The position numbers and the translations under genes are program-made. DNA of 53,880 nt from an uncultured SAR86 cluster bacterium (GTDB taxonomy: Bacteria > Pseudomonadota > Gammaproteobacteria > Magnimaribacterales > TMED112). Below the pieces are notes generated by a model. It was given only the letters and a program-made list of their open reading frames with translations. It did no database searches and had not been told where the DNA came from. Positions 1 to 8,566 of the stretch are shown piece after piece (positions within the stretch are counted from its first letter, which is position 1; each line of letters begins with the position of its first letter). The stretch lies in contig CACNDL010000006.1 of assembly GCA_902619265.1 (NCBI GenBank), forward strand, positions 1-53,880, read 5' to 3'.

Positions 1-414
1 ATAGCAGTTCAGGAAGCGATAAAAATGGGAATACCAGTTTATGGTCTAGTTGATACAAATAGTAATCCAACAAATTTAACAAACTTTATTCCAATAAATG
101 ATGACTCTGCAAAAACTATTAAATTTGTCCTAAATCTTATGGCTGAGGCAATTAATTCAGGACAAGATTCGGCAAGAAAACAAGGATTGGTTCAAAAACT
201 TGATGGAGATAAAGGACCAAAAGTATTTTCTTTAAATACTTCAACAAAAACTGTTTCCGTTAAATCAACTGAAACTCCAACGGAAGAGGCTAAAGAAGCA
301 GAACCAACTGTTGAGGAAAAGACAGCCAAAACAACAACAACCAAAAAAGTTCCTGCCAAAAAAGCAGCAACAACCAAAAAAGCTCCTGCCAAAAAAACAA
401 CTACTAAAAAATAA
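1..414 (+). CDS. rpsB: 30S ribosomal protein S2 (3' part, with long C-terminal extension)
   Basis: The reading frame is open from the first base, so the 5' end lies outside the window. The visible start of the frame (IKMGIPVYGLVDTNSNP) matches the conserved S2 segment GIPVxxxVDTNxxP, followed by the typical I..NDD..K stretch. S2 is a structural protein of the small ribosomal subunit that helps recruit S1. After the point where the E. coli protein (241 aa) ends, this one continues for roughly 60 residues. The extension has an acidic part (EEAKEAEP) and then a Lys/Ala/Thr/Pro-rich part made of repeated TKKxPAKK units. The stop codon TAA shares one base with the ATG of tsf, which is the normal rpsB neighbour. 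Identity is very likely; the role of the tail is unknown. Confidence 0.95.
   Translation: MAVQEAIKMGIPVYGLVDTNSNPTNLTNFIPINDDSAKTIKFVLNLMAEAINSGQDSARKQGLVQKLDGDKGPKVFSLNTSTKTVSVKSTETPTEEAKEAEPTVEEKTAKTTTTKKVPAKKAATTKKAPAKKTTTKK
337..402 (+). repeat. Tandem 33-bp repeat encoding the Lys-rich S2 tail
   Basis: Two adjacent 33-bp units (337-369 and 370-402) share the core ACAACCAAAAAAG followed by CTCCTGCC or TTCCTGCC and an A-run. Each unit encodes an 11-residue TKKxPAKKxxT block. A degenerate start of a third unit follows before the stop codon. The period is a multiple of three, so copy-number change would keep the rpsB frame. Confidence 0.75.
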
Positions 415-1202
415 TGGTTACTGCTCAGCTAGTTAAAGAACTCAGAGAGAGAACAGGTATCTCTATGATGGACTGTAAGACAGCTCTAATGGAATCTGAT
501 GGAGATATTGAAAAAGCTATAGAAGTTTTAAGAAAAAAGAGTGTCTTAAAGGCTGAAAAGAAATCAGGACGAGCAACAAACGAAGGTGCAATTGTAATTG
601 GATCATCTGATGATGTTTCTTTTATCGTCGAAGTTGATACCGAAACTGACTTTGCTGCAAAGGACGCAAGTTTTCAAAAATTTTTAGATGATCTTACTAG
701 TTTTTGCAAAGAGAAAACACCTTCAGATCTAAGTGATCTCAATGAAAAATATAATGCTCAACTCTTAGAAATTATCCAAAAGATTGGAGAGAACATTAAG
801 ATTTCATATTTTGAAAAGTTGTCAATAGAAGGCGGTGTTTTAGCTTCCTACAAACATTCAGACAATAGATTGGCAGCTATTGTGAAAATGGATTCTGGTG
901 ATGAATCTTTGGGTAGAGATATTGCAATGCAAGTTGCAGCAAACAACCCTATGGCTATTTACCCAGATGACATAGACCAGAACATATTAGATAAAGAAAA
1001 AGAAATAGCGTTGGCGACCCTAGCTGATGAAAATAAACCAGATGATATTAAAGAAAAAATAATAATTGGTAAATTAAACAAATTTAAAATGGAAAATGCA
1101 CTAGTAGAGCAACCATTTATCAAAGATCCTGATAAAAAAATTAAAGATTTGTTAGGCAATTCAAAAATCATCAGCTTTTTGAGAAAAAAGGTTGGAGAGT
1201 GA
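414..1202 (+). CDS. tsf: Translation elongation factor Ts
   Basis: EF-Ts is the nucleotide exchange factor for EF-Tu in the cytoplasm. The N-terminus ([12 protein letters not shown], then [23 protein letters not shown]) is the diagnostic UBA-like domain, in which E. coli reads TGAGMMDCKKAL. The core carries the conserved [13 protein letters not shown] motif that contacts EF-Tu, at about residues 70-85. Its 262 aa compare with 283 in E. coli, so the C-terminal region is slightly short. The ATG overlaps the rpsB stop by one base and the stop overlaps the pyrH GTG by four (GTGA), so rpsB-tsf-pyrH are probably translationally coupled. The identification rests on motif and operon position together. 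Confidence 0.97.
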   Translation: MVTAQLVKELRERTGISMMDCKTALMESDGDIEKAIEVLRKKSVLKAEKKSGRATNEGAIVIGSSDDVSFIVEVDTETDFAAKDASFQKFLDDLTSFCKEKTPSDLSDLNEKYNAQLLEIIQKIGENIKISYFEKLSIEGGVLASYKHSDNRLAAIVKMDSGDESLGRDIAMQVAANNPMAIYPDDIDQNILDKEKEIALATLADENKPDDIKEKIIIGKLNKFKMENALVEQPFIKDPDKKIKDLLGNSKIISFLRKKVGE

Positions 1203-1921
1203 CGAAAAATATCTCGTTAAATAAAATCCTTCTTAAGTATAGTGGTGAGGCTGTTGCAGGAATAGCTGGACAAGGTATAGATCCCAAAATTCTCCATTAT
1301 ATGTCAAAAGAAATAAAAAGCGTTGTTGAACAAAATATTGCCGTTGGATTAGTCATTGGGGGAGGCAATTTGTTTAGGGGACAAGAATTAAATCAAGATG
1401 GAATTGACAGAGTGGCTGGCGATCACATGGGAATGTTAGCAACTGTAATGAATGGAATTGCATTAAGAGATTCATTAGAAAGAAATGGAATAAAAACAAG
1501 GGTAATGTCTGCCATTCCAATGCCTGGAATAGTTGAACATTATGATAGACGTCTTGCAATTCATCTTCTTGATGAGGGTTTTGTAGTTATATTTACTGCT
1601 GGAACTGGAAACCCCTTCTTTACAACTGATACAGCTGCTTGTTTAAGAGGTGTTGAAATAAATGCAGATCTTATGCTTAAGGCCACAAAAGTTGATGGTG
1701 TATATTCAGATGATCCCAAAAAAAATCCAGAAGCAAAATTTTTTAAATCACTAACTTTTGACGAAGCAATTCATAAAAATCTTAAGGTTATGGATACTAC
1801 TGCATTAACTTTAGCGCGGGATAATAACATGAATATAAAAGTCTTCAATTACGAGTCAGAAGGCGCTTTACTTGATATAGTAAAAGGTGAAGATATAGGT
1901 ACATTAATTTCAAATGGCTAG
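1199..1921 (+). CDS. pyrH: UMP kinase
   Basis: This bacterial UMP kinase of the amino-acid-kinase fold phosphorylates UMP to UDP in pyrimidine nucleotide synthesis. Visible motifs are [10 protein letters not shown] at the N-terminus, the GGGNLFRG loop near residue 54, [21 protein letters not shown] and the [13 protein letters not shown] segment, all typical of PyrH. Length (240 aa) is normal. The start is a GTG inside the tsf stop (GTGA overlap). No ATG upstream in this frame fits, and the family N-terminus aligns from here. Its 3' end overlaps frr by eight bases, as in a coupled tsf-pyrH-frr operon. Confidence 0.97.
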   Translation: MTKNISLNKILLKYSGEAVAGIAGQGIDPKILHYMSKEIKSVVEQNIAVGLVIGGGNLFRGQELNQDGIDRVAGDHMGMLATVMNGIALRDSLERNGIKTRVMSAIPMPGIVEHYDRRLAIHLLDEGFVVIFTAGTGNPFFTTDTAACLRGVEINADLMLKATKVDGVYSDDPKKNPEAKFFKSLTFDEAIHKNLKVMDTTALTLARDNNMNIKVFNYESEGALLDIVKGEDIGTLISNG

Positions 1922-2477
1922 CTACGAAGAAATCTTAGAATCTTGCACTGATAGGATGCAGTCTTCCTTAAATAATTTCAGTGACAATCTAAAAAAAATT
2001 AGGACTGGTAGGGCAAATCCAGCAATGCTTGATGGGATTATGGTCGATTACTATGGAAATATGACACCATTAAATCAATGTTGTTCTATAACTGTTGAAG
2101 ATTCAAAAACCTTAAGTCTATCACCTTGGGATAAGGGCTTAGTTCAAGAAATTGATAGGGCAATTCAAAAATCTGATCTTGGAATAAATCCTACTGTTGC
2201 AGGAGATGTAATAAGAATAATCATGCCACCACTCACTGAAGAATCACGTATAGACTTAACAAAAAAAGCTAAAGCAGAAGCTGAAAATGGTCGTATTGCA
2301 ATAAGGAACGTTAGAAGAGATGCACTAACAGCTATGAAAAACCTTGAAAAAGAGGGAGAACTAACAAAAGATGATATTTCTGATTCTGAAAAAGATATCC
2401 AAGATATAACAACCAAATTTATTGATCAGGTTGACTCTTCTTTAGCCTCTAAAGAAAAGGATTTATTAACAATATAA
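1914..2477 (+). CDS. frr: Ribosome recycling factor
   Basis: RRF works with EF-G to split the post-termination ribosome. The 187-aa product has the family signatures [16 protein letters not shown] (residues about 25-40), the conserved [10 protein letters not shown] stretch, and PLTEESR followed by an [22 protein letters not shown]-like helix. Length matches the family norm of about 185 aa. The start overlaps pyrH by eight bases and the stop TAA shares its last A with the uppS ATG. Confidence 0.97.
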   Translation: MASYEEILESCTDRMQSSLNNFSDNLKKIRTGRANPAMLDGIMVDYYGNMTPLNQCCSITVEDSKTLSLSPWDKGLVQEIDRAIQKSDLGINPTVAGDVIRIIMPPLTEESRIDLTKKAKAEAENGRIAIRNVRRDALTAMKNLEKEGELTKDDISDSEKDIQDITTKFIDQVDSSLASKEKDLLTI

Positions 2478-3148
2478 TGTCTTCCCCTCAAACAGTTGCC
2501 ATCGTTATGGATGGAAACAGAAGGTGGGCAAAAAAAAATAACCTACCTTCTGCATCAGGCCATAGAAAAGGTATTGAGACGTTAATTGATATTGTTAAAA
2601 TCGCAAAAAATAATTCAATAAAAAGACTTGTTGTCTATGCTTTTTCAACAGAGAACTGGAATAGAGAAAATTTTGAAGTAAACGCGTTGATGAATCTTAT
2701 TAATTTTGGGGTAGATGTGAAATTAGATGAAATTAAAGCAAATGGAATTAGATTAACTTTTATTGGTGATATCGAAAATATGCCTAAAAAAGCAAAAGAG
2801 GGTATTTCAAAATGCATTGATGAAACAAAAGATCTCAAAGAATTTAATTTAATAATAGCTCTGAACTACGGTTCTATTTGGGATATGGTAAATGCGGCAA
2901 ATTTAGTCAATAATTCTGGAGAAGAATTAACTCAAAAAAATTTCATAAAACACACACAATTAGGTGAATTAGATATTGATATTTTCATTAGGACAGGGGG
3001 TGATATGCGTTTAAGTAACTTCTTGCTTCCAAATATTGGATATTCTGAATTATTTTTCACCGAAAAATTATGGCCAGAATTTAACCCAGAAGATTTTCAA
3101 GAAATACTCAAAGAATTTAAGGTAAGACAAAGAAGGTTCGGAAAATGA
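2477..3148 (+). CDS. uppS: Undecaprenyl diphosphate synthase
   Basis: This cis-prenyltransferase extends farnesyl-PP to the C55 lipid carrier used for peptidoglycan and O-antigen. The active-site motif MDGNRRWA lies at residues 12-19, with the catalytic Asp. The C-terminal signature RTGGDMRLSNFLL, then YSELFFTEKLWPEF, matches RTGGExRISNFLLWQxAYxELxF of the family. The Glu in RTGGE is Asp here. At 223 aa it is shorter than the 253-aa E. coli enzyme. It overlaps dxr by four bases (ATGA). The phosphatidate cytidylyltransferase gene (cdsA) that usually sits between uppS and dxr is absent. Confidence 0.95.
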   Translation: MSSPQTVAIVMDGNRRWAKKNNLPSASGHRKGIETLIDIVKIAKNNSIKRLVVYAFSTENWNRENFEVNALMNLINFGVDVKLDEIKANGIRLTFIGDIENMPKKAKEGISKCIDETKDLKEFNLIIALNYGSIWDMVNAANLVNNSGEELTQKNFIKHTQLGELDIDIFIRTGGDMRLSNFLLPNIGYSELFFTEKLWPEFNPEDFQEILKEFKVRQRRFGK

Positions 3149-4290
3149 AATCAATATCAATTTTTGGTTTTACAGGATCTATTGGATCACAAGCATTAGA
3201 CATTATTAAGAATCATCAGGAAGCTTTTGAAATTGATGTTCTTGTTTGTAATGAAAATATAGACAAAGCGATCAGCTTAATAAATATTCATAAACCAAAA
3301 AATGTTTTTATTTTTAATCCCAATGCTAGGTCAAATATTATCAACGGGTGCTCAAATGAAATAAATTTTTTTCAATCTTATGATGATTTAAGAGAATATA
3401 TCAGTCTCAACAAAAATGATATTTATTTATCTGCCATAAGTTCTTTTGAATGTTTAGATTTGACTCTTGATGCTGCAAAATCTGGAGGAAAACTTTTATT
3501 AGCAAATAAAGAATCTTTAGTAGTATTTGGCAAACATATTATTGCTCAGTGTGAAACTAGCAATACTGAACTAATTCCGATTGATTCAGAGCATTTTTCA
3601 TTATTTACTGCATTGAAAAATATTGAAAGAACTAACATTTCTAGAGTATTCCTTACAGCTTCAGGAGGTCCTTTTAGAGGTTTATCAATGGACGAAATTT
3701 TTAATAAGTCAGTTGAAGAGGCCCTAAATCATCCCAATTGGGATATGGGATCAAAAATTACAATTGATTCTGCTACTTTAGTAAATAAGTGTTTTGAATT
3801 AGTTGAAGCAAAGCACCTATTTTCTCTTGAACCAGATTTACTGAACATCGTTGTACAAAAACAAAGCATAATCCATTCACTAATTGAGCTGAGAGATGGA
3901 AGTGTTGAAGCGCAGATGTCAAAACCTAGCATGATAATACCTTTAGCATTTGGTTTACTTGGTGAGCATTCAGAAGAAATTAAAAATATTTATGCTTTAG
4001 ATCTTTTTGATCAAGATATTGAACTTTCGATTGAAGCTTTTCCAAAGGATAGAGAAGATCTTTTGGAAATTACAAATGATGTTATGCAAAATGACGATAA
4101 CAGTGGATTGATATTTGCAACTTTGAATGACATCGCTGTAAAAAAATTCCTTCAGAAAAAAATTAAATTTGGAGAAATTTACAACTTAATATTTGATAAT
4201 TATCACTTGATTGAAAGAAATAAAATAAATTCATTAGAAGAATTAAAAAGTAATAGGTTAGAGATAAGTAATTTTATTGAAGGAAGATAG
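3145..4290 (+). CDS. dxr: 1-deoxy-D-xylulose 5-phosphate reductoisomerase
   Basis: Dxr (IspC) makes 2-C-methyl-erythritol 4-phosphate in the MEP isoprenoid pathway, which feeds UppS next door. The NADPH-binding loop GFTGSIGSQALDII is at residues 8-21. ANKESLV and the metal/substrate motif PIDSEH follow at about residues 130-160. The segment NHPNWDMGSKITIDSATLVNK matches the family HPNWSMGxKIxxDSATMxNK motif, but NKG reads NKC here. At 381 aa it is slightly shorter than E. coli (398). The next gene, rseP, starts one base after the stop. Confidence 0.96.
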   Translation: MKSISIFGFTGSIGSQALDIIKNHQEAFEIDVLVCNENIDKAISLINIHKPKNVFIFNPNARSNIINGCSNEINFFQSYDDLREYISLNKNDIYLSAISSFECLDLTLDAAKSGGKLLLANKESLVVFGKHIIAQCETSNTELIPIDSEHFSLFTALKNIERTNISRVFLTASGGPFRGLSMDEIFNKSVEEALNHPNWDMGSKITIDSATLVNKCFELVEAKHLFSLEPDLLNIVVQKQSIIHSLIELRDGSVEAQMSKPSMIIPLAFGLLGEHSEEIKNIYALDLFDQDIELSIEAFPKDREDLLEITNDVMQNDDNSGLIFATLNDIAVKKFLQKKIKFGEIYNLIFDNYHLIERNKINSLEELKSNRLEISNFIEGR

Positions 4291-5574
4291 ATGTATTCAT
4301 TAATTGGAGCAATAACACTTTTTTTAATTTTGGTGACATTCCACGAGTATGGCCATTATTCTGTTGCTAGGTATTTCAAAATTAAGATTCTCAAATTTAG
4401 CATTGGTTTTGGCCCTGATTTATTAAATTGGAAAAACAAAGATAATATTAAATTTTCATTGTCAGCAATTCCATTTGGAGGTTATGTTGCTTTTCACGAC
4501 CCTGCTGATACCCAAAATTATAATAAGCTAAGTTCAGAAGAAAAAAATTATGTCCTGGCAAATAGGCCAGCACTTGAAAGGTCACTAGTTGTATTAGCAG
4601 GGCCAATCTACAATTTCATATTAGCCTTTTTTATTTTCACAATTGTAGGACTTTTTATTCCAAAGCAATCTGACACGGTTTCTGCTCAAATAGCTGAAAT
4701 AAATGAAAAAAATTTTTATGAAGTGGTAGCTGTCAATAATTTAGAAATCAACACCGTGCAGGGGTTGGAAGTTGGCTTACTAGATCTTACAGGTTATTCA
4801 GGCAATGTTGAGATACAACTGTTTGATTACACAAATCAAAAAGAAATTACACTCAATAAAGATGTAAAAAATTTAAAATTTGCTGAGGGTCAATCTCCAT
4901 CAAGTTACTTTGGAATTGTTCCTTATGCAGATTTTGAACCAAGAATTAATATCATTCAAAGTGATAGTATCGCAGAAACAATTGGTTTTAAATCTGGGGA
5001 TGTGATTAAGAAAATTTTTCAGGAAGACATTAAATCAATGTATCAAGCCACCTCATTATTAAATACAGTGGGTAGACAAATACCTATTACTGTAACTAGA
5101 GACGAAAAAGATATTCAATTAACATTGCCCTCAAAGCAAACCGGTGAAGCTTATGGTTTGGGTCTTGGCCCCGAGGGAAATTCTCTCTCAACTTCACTTT
5201 ATTTTGGTTACAGTCAAACCATCTTTTGGATAGAAAATACTTTCAAGTTTTTATTTAAAACTTTAAATGGAACAATGGGCGTCGAAAACTTGAGTGGACC
5301 TGTTGGAATAGCGAAAGTGGCAGGTGATTCTCTTGTTTCCGGATTAATTCCTTTCCTTTTATTGTTAGGAATATTGAGTATTAGTCTAGGAGCGTTTAAT
5401 CTCTTACCATTACCAATGCTTGACGGGGGGCAATTTTTGTTTATCTTAGTGGAAAAACTTAAAGGATCTCCTATAAGTTTGAAACTAAAAGCTACTTTAA
5501 TGAATCTAAGTTTCATATTGATACTAACTTTATTCGTTTTTGTAATGATGAATGATATAGCGAGAATAATTTGA
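4291..5574 (+). CDS. rseP: Site-2 zinc metalloprotease RseP
   Basis: RseP is an inner-membrane intramembrane protease that cleaves RseA and signal-peptide remnants. The first membrane helix carries HEYGH at residues 18-22, with the zinc-binding His and catalytic Glu. The C-terminal membrane part has NLLPLPMLDGGQF, the LDG zinc-ligand motif. Between them are a membrane-anchored segment and a periplasmic region with at least one recognisable PDZ-like stretch (AETIGFKSGDVIKKI). Length 427 aa is close to the 450 of E. coli. The position between dxr and bamA is conserved. The stop overlaps the bamA TTG start (TTGA). Confidence 0.95.
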   Translation: MYSLIGAITLFLILVTFHEYGHYSVARYFKIKILKFSIGFGPDLLNWKNKDNIKFSLSAIPFGGYVAFHDPADTQNYNKLSSEEKNYVLANRPALERSLVVLAGPIYNFILAFFIFTIVGLFIPKQSDTVSAQIAEINEKNFYEVVAVNNLEINTVQGLEVGLLDLTGYSGNVEIQLFDYTNQKEITLNKDVKNLKFAEGQSPSSYFGIVPYADFEPRINIIQSDSIAETIGFKSGDVIKKIFQEDIKSMYQATSLLNTVGRQIPITVTRDEKDIQLTLPSKQTGEAYGLGLGPEGNSLSTSLYFGYSQTIFWIENTFKFLFKTLNGTMGVENLSGPVGIAKVAGDSLVSGLIPFLLLLGILSISLGAFNLLPLPMLDGGQFLFILVEKLKGSPISLKLKATLMNLSFILILTLFVFVMMNDIARII

Positions 5575-7973
5575 AGAAAATATTAAAAACGTTAGCTCTT
5601 TTATTAGCCTTGAATGCAAGTGCTGATATGTTAGTTGATGACATAAGGATAGAGGGCTTACAAAGAGTTTCTTTAGGAAGTGTGCTTGATACCGTTCCCA
5701 TAACCATTGGTGATAGAATTGATAAAAGAGATTATCAGCGTGTTATCAGAACTCTTTTTGCCACAGGACAGTTTGATGACATCCAATTAAGAGCCGAGGG
5801 TAATATCTTATTTATTAAAGTTGAGGAGAGACCAACGATATCAAGCATTGATATAGATGGTAATTCAGCTATTAAAACAGAAGACCTTTTGGGTGCCTTA
5901 AATGGTGAGGGCATTAATGAAGGATCGGTTTTAAAAAGAGCAACGTTAGATCTAATCACACGAGGTTTGCAAGCTCAATATTCTCAACAAGGTAGATATG
6001 GTGCATCAGTAGAAGTTACTCAGAGAGATCGACCAAGAAATAGAGTTGAAGTGGATATAGATGTAGATGAAGGTACCTCCACAGCTATTTCTGCTATCGA
6101 AATAATAGGAAATAATGCTTTCACTGATAGAGAAATTAAACGAGTTTTTGAATTATCGGAAGGAACAATCTTATCTATTTTTACCAATGACAACAGATAC
6201 ACCAAGCAAAAACTTCAAACAGATTTAGAGAATTTGGAGTCTTTCTATAAAGATAGAGGATATTTGCAGTTTGAGATCTCTTCTTCCCAAGTTTCTATTA
6301 GTCAAGATCTGCAGGAGCTCTTTGTTACGCTCGTTTTGAAAGAAGGTAAAAGATATAAATTAAAGGATATTAAGATCTCCGGCGAACTACCTTTAGATAG
6401 AGAGTTTTTAGAAAGCTTTATAAACATCAAAGAAGACTCTTATTATTCAGAGTCCTTAATTACCAGCTACGAAGAATTCTATGCAAATGCATTAGGTAAT
6501 GATGGCTACACATTTGCTGAAATTGAAGGTGTTCCTACAATCGATGAAGATAATAATACTGCAGATATTACTTTTGTTTTCAATCCAGGAAGAAAGAATT
6601 ACACAAGAAGAATTATATTCAATGGTAATTACTTTACTACTGATGAAGTTTTAAGACGAGAAATGAGACAATTTGAGGGAGCACCCGCTTCTAATCAATT
6701 AATTGAACAATCAAAGCTTTTATTGGAGAGAACTGGATATTTTAAAACGGTTAATGTTGAGACAGTTCCTGTAGCGGGAGAAGAAGATTTAGTTGACGTA
6801 ATATTTGATGTTGAAGAACAACAATATGGAAATATTATCGCTGGATTTGGTTATTCTCAATTTGGATTTTCCTTCAACTTTAATGTGCAACAACAAAACT
6901 TTTTAGGTAGTGGAAATACTGTAGGTATTGGGGCTCAAGTTAGTGACTACTCAACTAATATCTTTTTGCAATATGAAAATCCGTATTACACAGTAGATGG
7001 AGCTAGTAGAGGTTACTCACTAAATTTCAGAGAATTTGATTACTCTTCATTTGGTTTGACTGACTACAATACAGCAAGCTATGGTGCTTCAGTGAGTTTT
7101 GGTTTTCCAATATCAGAAATACAGAGGATAGGATTTAATATAGCAGCAGATCACACTGAACTACAGTCTGGCTCATTAGCTTCTCGTGAGATCCTTGATT
7201 TTCTCGAGAGTGAAGGTGATATTTTTGACACATTAAAGCTGCAAGCTTTTTGGACAAGAGCTACTTTGAATAGAGGTATATTTCCAACAGATGGTACTTT
7301 AAATCAAGTATCTGTACAGACTACTGTTCCAGGATCTTCATTAAATTACTTTAGATTAGACTATAAAAATGAATTCTATCAGCCTATAAATGATGAGCTG
7401 ATATTCAAAGTAGCTTCAAGAATTGGCTATGTAGACTCATTTGGAGACAGTGAAGTACCACCATATTTTGAGTATTTCTATGCTGGAGGTCCTTATTCAA
7501 TCAAGGGTTATGAGACAAATAGTCTCGGGCCAAGGATAACACCTGTACCTTGTTACTCTTATGTCTCTGCAGAAGACTATTGCCCACCACTAATAGATAA
7601 TAATTTTGATGGTGAACCTGATGCTCCTTACTATAATCAGTATGCTGCATATGGAATTAATAGACCAATTGGGGGTAATGTTTTATTAGAGACAAGCTTA
7701 AACTTAATCTTTAAAGTACCTTTTATTGAAGATCAAAGCCAATTTAGAACAGCATTCTTCGTTGACTTAGGAAATGTCTTCTCAACATTTTGTTACAACT
7801 ATCAAACTCAGTGTTTTACACCTAATTTTGAAGATCTTAGAGGATCATATGGGCTTGGTGGGTCAGCAATTACTCCATTTGGACCTATAAGTGTTTATTT
7901 TGCAGTACCATTCAACAATGACCCATTAGATAGAACAAAACGATTTGAATTTACAGTCGGTAATAAGTTCTAA
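5571..7973 (+). CDS. bamA: Outer membrane protein assembly factor BamA
   Basis: BamA is the central Omp85 protein of the BAM complex that inserts beta-barrels into the outer membrane. A signal peptide (MKKILKTLALLLALNASA) is followed by IRIEGLQRVSLGSV, the start of POTRA 1. Five POTRA domains fit residues about 21-420, and a 16-strand barrel fits the rest, ending in a terminal Phe. The start is TTG within the rseP stop codon; the signal peptide aligns from here and no ATG is near. The near-invariant loop-6 motif VRGF is IKGY at residues 644-647 (IKGYETNSLGPR). Extracellular loop 6 also holds an Asp/Asn-rich stretch and several Cys. At 800 aa it is close to the family length of about 810. Confidence 0.96.
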   Translation: MKKILKTLALLLALNASADMLVDDIRIEGLQRVSLGSVLDTVPITIGDRIDKRDYQRVIRTLFATGQFDDIQLRAEGNILFIKVEERPTISSIDIDGNSAIKTEDLLGALNGEGINEGSVLKRATLDLITRGLQAQYSQQGRYGASVEVTQRDRPRNRVEVDIDVDEGTSTAISAIEIIGNNAFTDREIKRVFELSEGTILSIFTNDNRYTKQKLQTDLENLESFYKDRGYLQFEISSSQVSISQDLQELFVTLVLKEGKRYKLKDIKISGELPLDREFLESFINIKEDSYYSESLITSYEEFYANALGNDGYTFAEIEGVPTIDEDNNTADITFVFNPGRKNYTRRIIFNGNYFTTDEVLRREMRQFEGAPASNQLIEQSKLLLERTGYFKTVNVETVPVAGEEDLVDVIFDVEEQQYGNIIAGFGYSQFGFSFNFNVQQQNFLGSGNTVGIGAQVSDYSTNIFLQYENPYYTVDGASRGYSLNFREFDYSSFGLTDYNTASYGASVSFGFPISEIQRIGFNIAADHTELQSGSLASREILDFLESEGDIFDTLKLQAFWTRATLNRGIFPTDGTLNQVSVQTTVPGSSLNYFRLDYKNEFYQPINDELIFKVASRIGYVDSFGDSEVPPYFEYFYAGGPYSIKGYETNSLGPRITPVPCYSYVSAEDYCPPLIDNNFDGEPDAPYYNQYAAYGINRPIGGNVLLETSLNLIFKVPFIEDQSQFRTAFFVDLGNVFSTFCYNYQTQCFTPNFEDLRGSYGLGGSAITPFGPISVYFAVPFNNDPLDRTKRFEFTVGNKF

Positions 7974-8000
7974 AAAATGTCGATTCTTTCACAAAAGTCA

Positions 8001-8023
8001 TATAAAATAGCGAAACTTAAGGA
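8001..8023 (+). promoter_or_regulatory. Possible -10 box and ribosome-binding site ahead of skp
   Basis: The 56-bp gap between bamA and skp is one of the larger gaps here. It holds TATAAAAT (8001-8008), which looks like a sigma70 -10 element, and AAGGA (8019-8023) at good spacing from the skp ATG. No convincing -35 hexamer is seen 17 bp upstream. The Shine-Dalgarno is clear and the promoter is tentative. Confidence 0.3.
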
Positions 8024-8029
8024 TTTATT

Positions 8030-8551
8030 ATGAACAAACTAAAAGTTTTATTTCTAACATTATTGCTTGCAGCTTTTTCAGCTCCAATCAATGCCAAAAT
8101 TGTTGTACTTAATGCAGAAGTAGCTATGTTAAGCACTCAATTTGCTCAAGAAGCATTTAAAAATCTTGACGAAGACACTGGTTTTATTGCAGATAGAGAA
8201 AGGCTAGAACTACTTCAAGCAGAAGGACAAGCACTTGTGGAAAAATTTCAAAAAGATCAAGAAGTTTTATCTGATGAAGAAAAATTAGATATGCAAAAGC
8301 AACTGCAGGATAAGCAAGCAGATATTCAATTTCTATCTAATAAGCTTCAAACAAAAGCCCAAGAAGTTCAACAGCAAGTAGTCGGCACTCTAACACCAAC
8401 ATTTCAAAAAGTGTTAGGAGAACTAATTGCTCAAAAAGAATATGAAATGATAGTTGCTCCAGGAGCTTTGCTTTATGCAGATCCTGATTTAGACATTACT
8501 GAAGAGGTTATAGCATATCTAGATAATGCTTTGACCGAAAAGTCTGAATAG
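8030..8551 (+). CDS. skp: Periplasmic chaperone Skp/OmpH
   Basis: Skp is a trimeric periplasmic chaperone that holds unfolded outer-membrane proteins on their way to BamA. A signal peptide (MNKLKVLFLTLLLAAFSAPINAK) is followed by IVVLNAEVAM, equivalent to IAVVNMGSIF in E. coli. A long charged alpha-helical middle part, rich in Gln, Lys and Glu, forms the tentacles. The C-terminus returns to strands (YEMIVAPGALLYADPDLDIT), matching the family's Y..VxxxxAVxYxxxxxDIT ending. At 173 aa it fits the family range. The order bamA-skp-lpxD is conserved. This is the only gene of the segment with a clear gap and Shine-Dalgarno in front. Confidence 0.92.
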   Translation: MNKLKVLFLTLLLAAFSAPINAKIVVLNAEVAMLSTQFAQEAFKNLDEDTGFIADRERLELLQAEGQALVEKFQKDQEVLSDEEKLDMQKQLQDKQADIQFLSNKLQTKAQEVQQQVVGTLTPTFQKVLGELIAQKEYEMIVAPGALLYADPDLDITEEVIAYLDNALTEKSE

Positions 8552-8566
8552 TAGTAACCTATCTGA

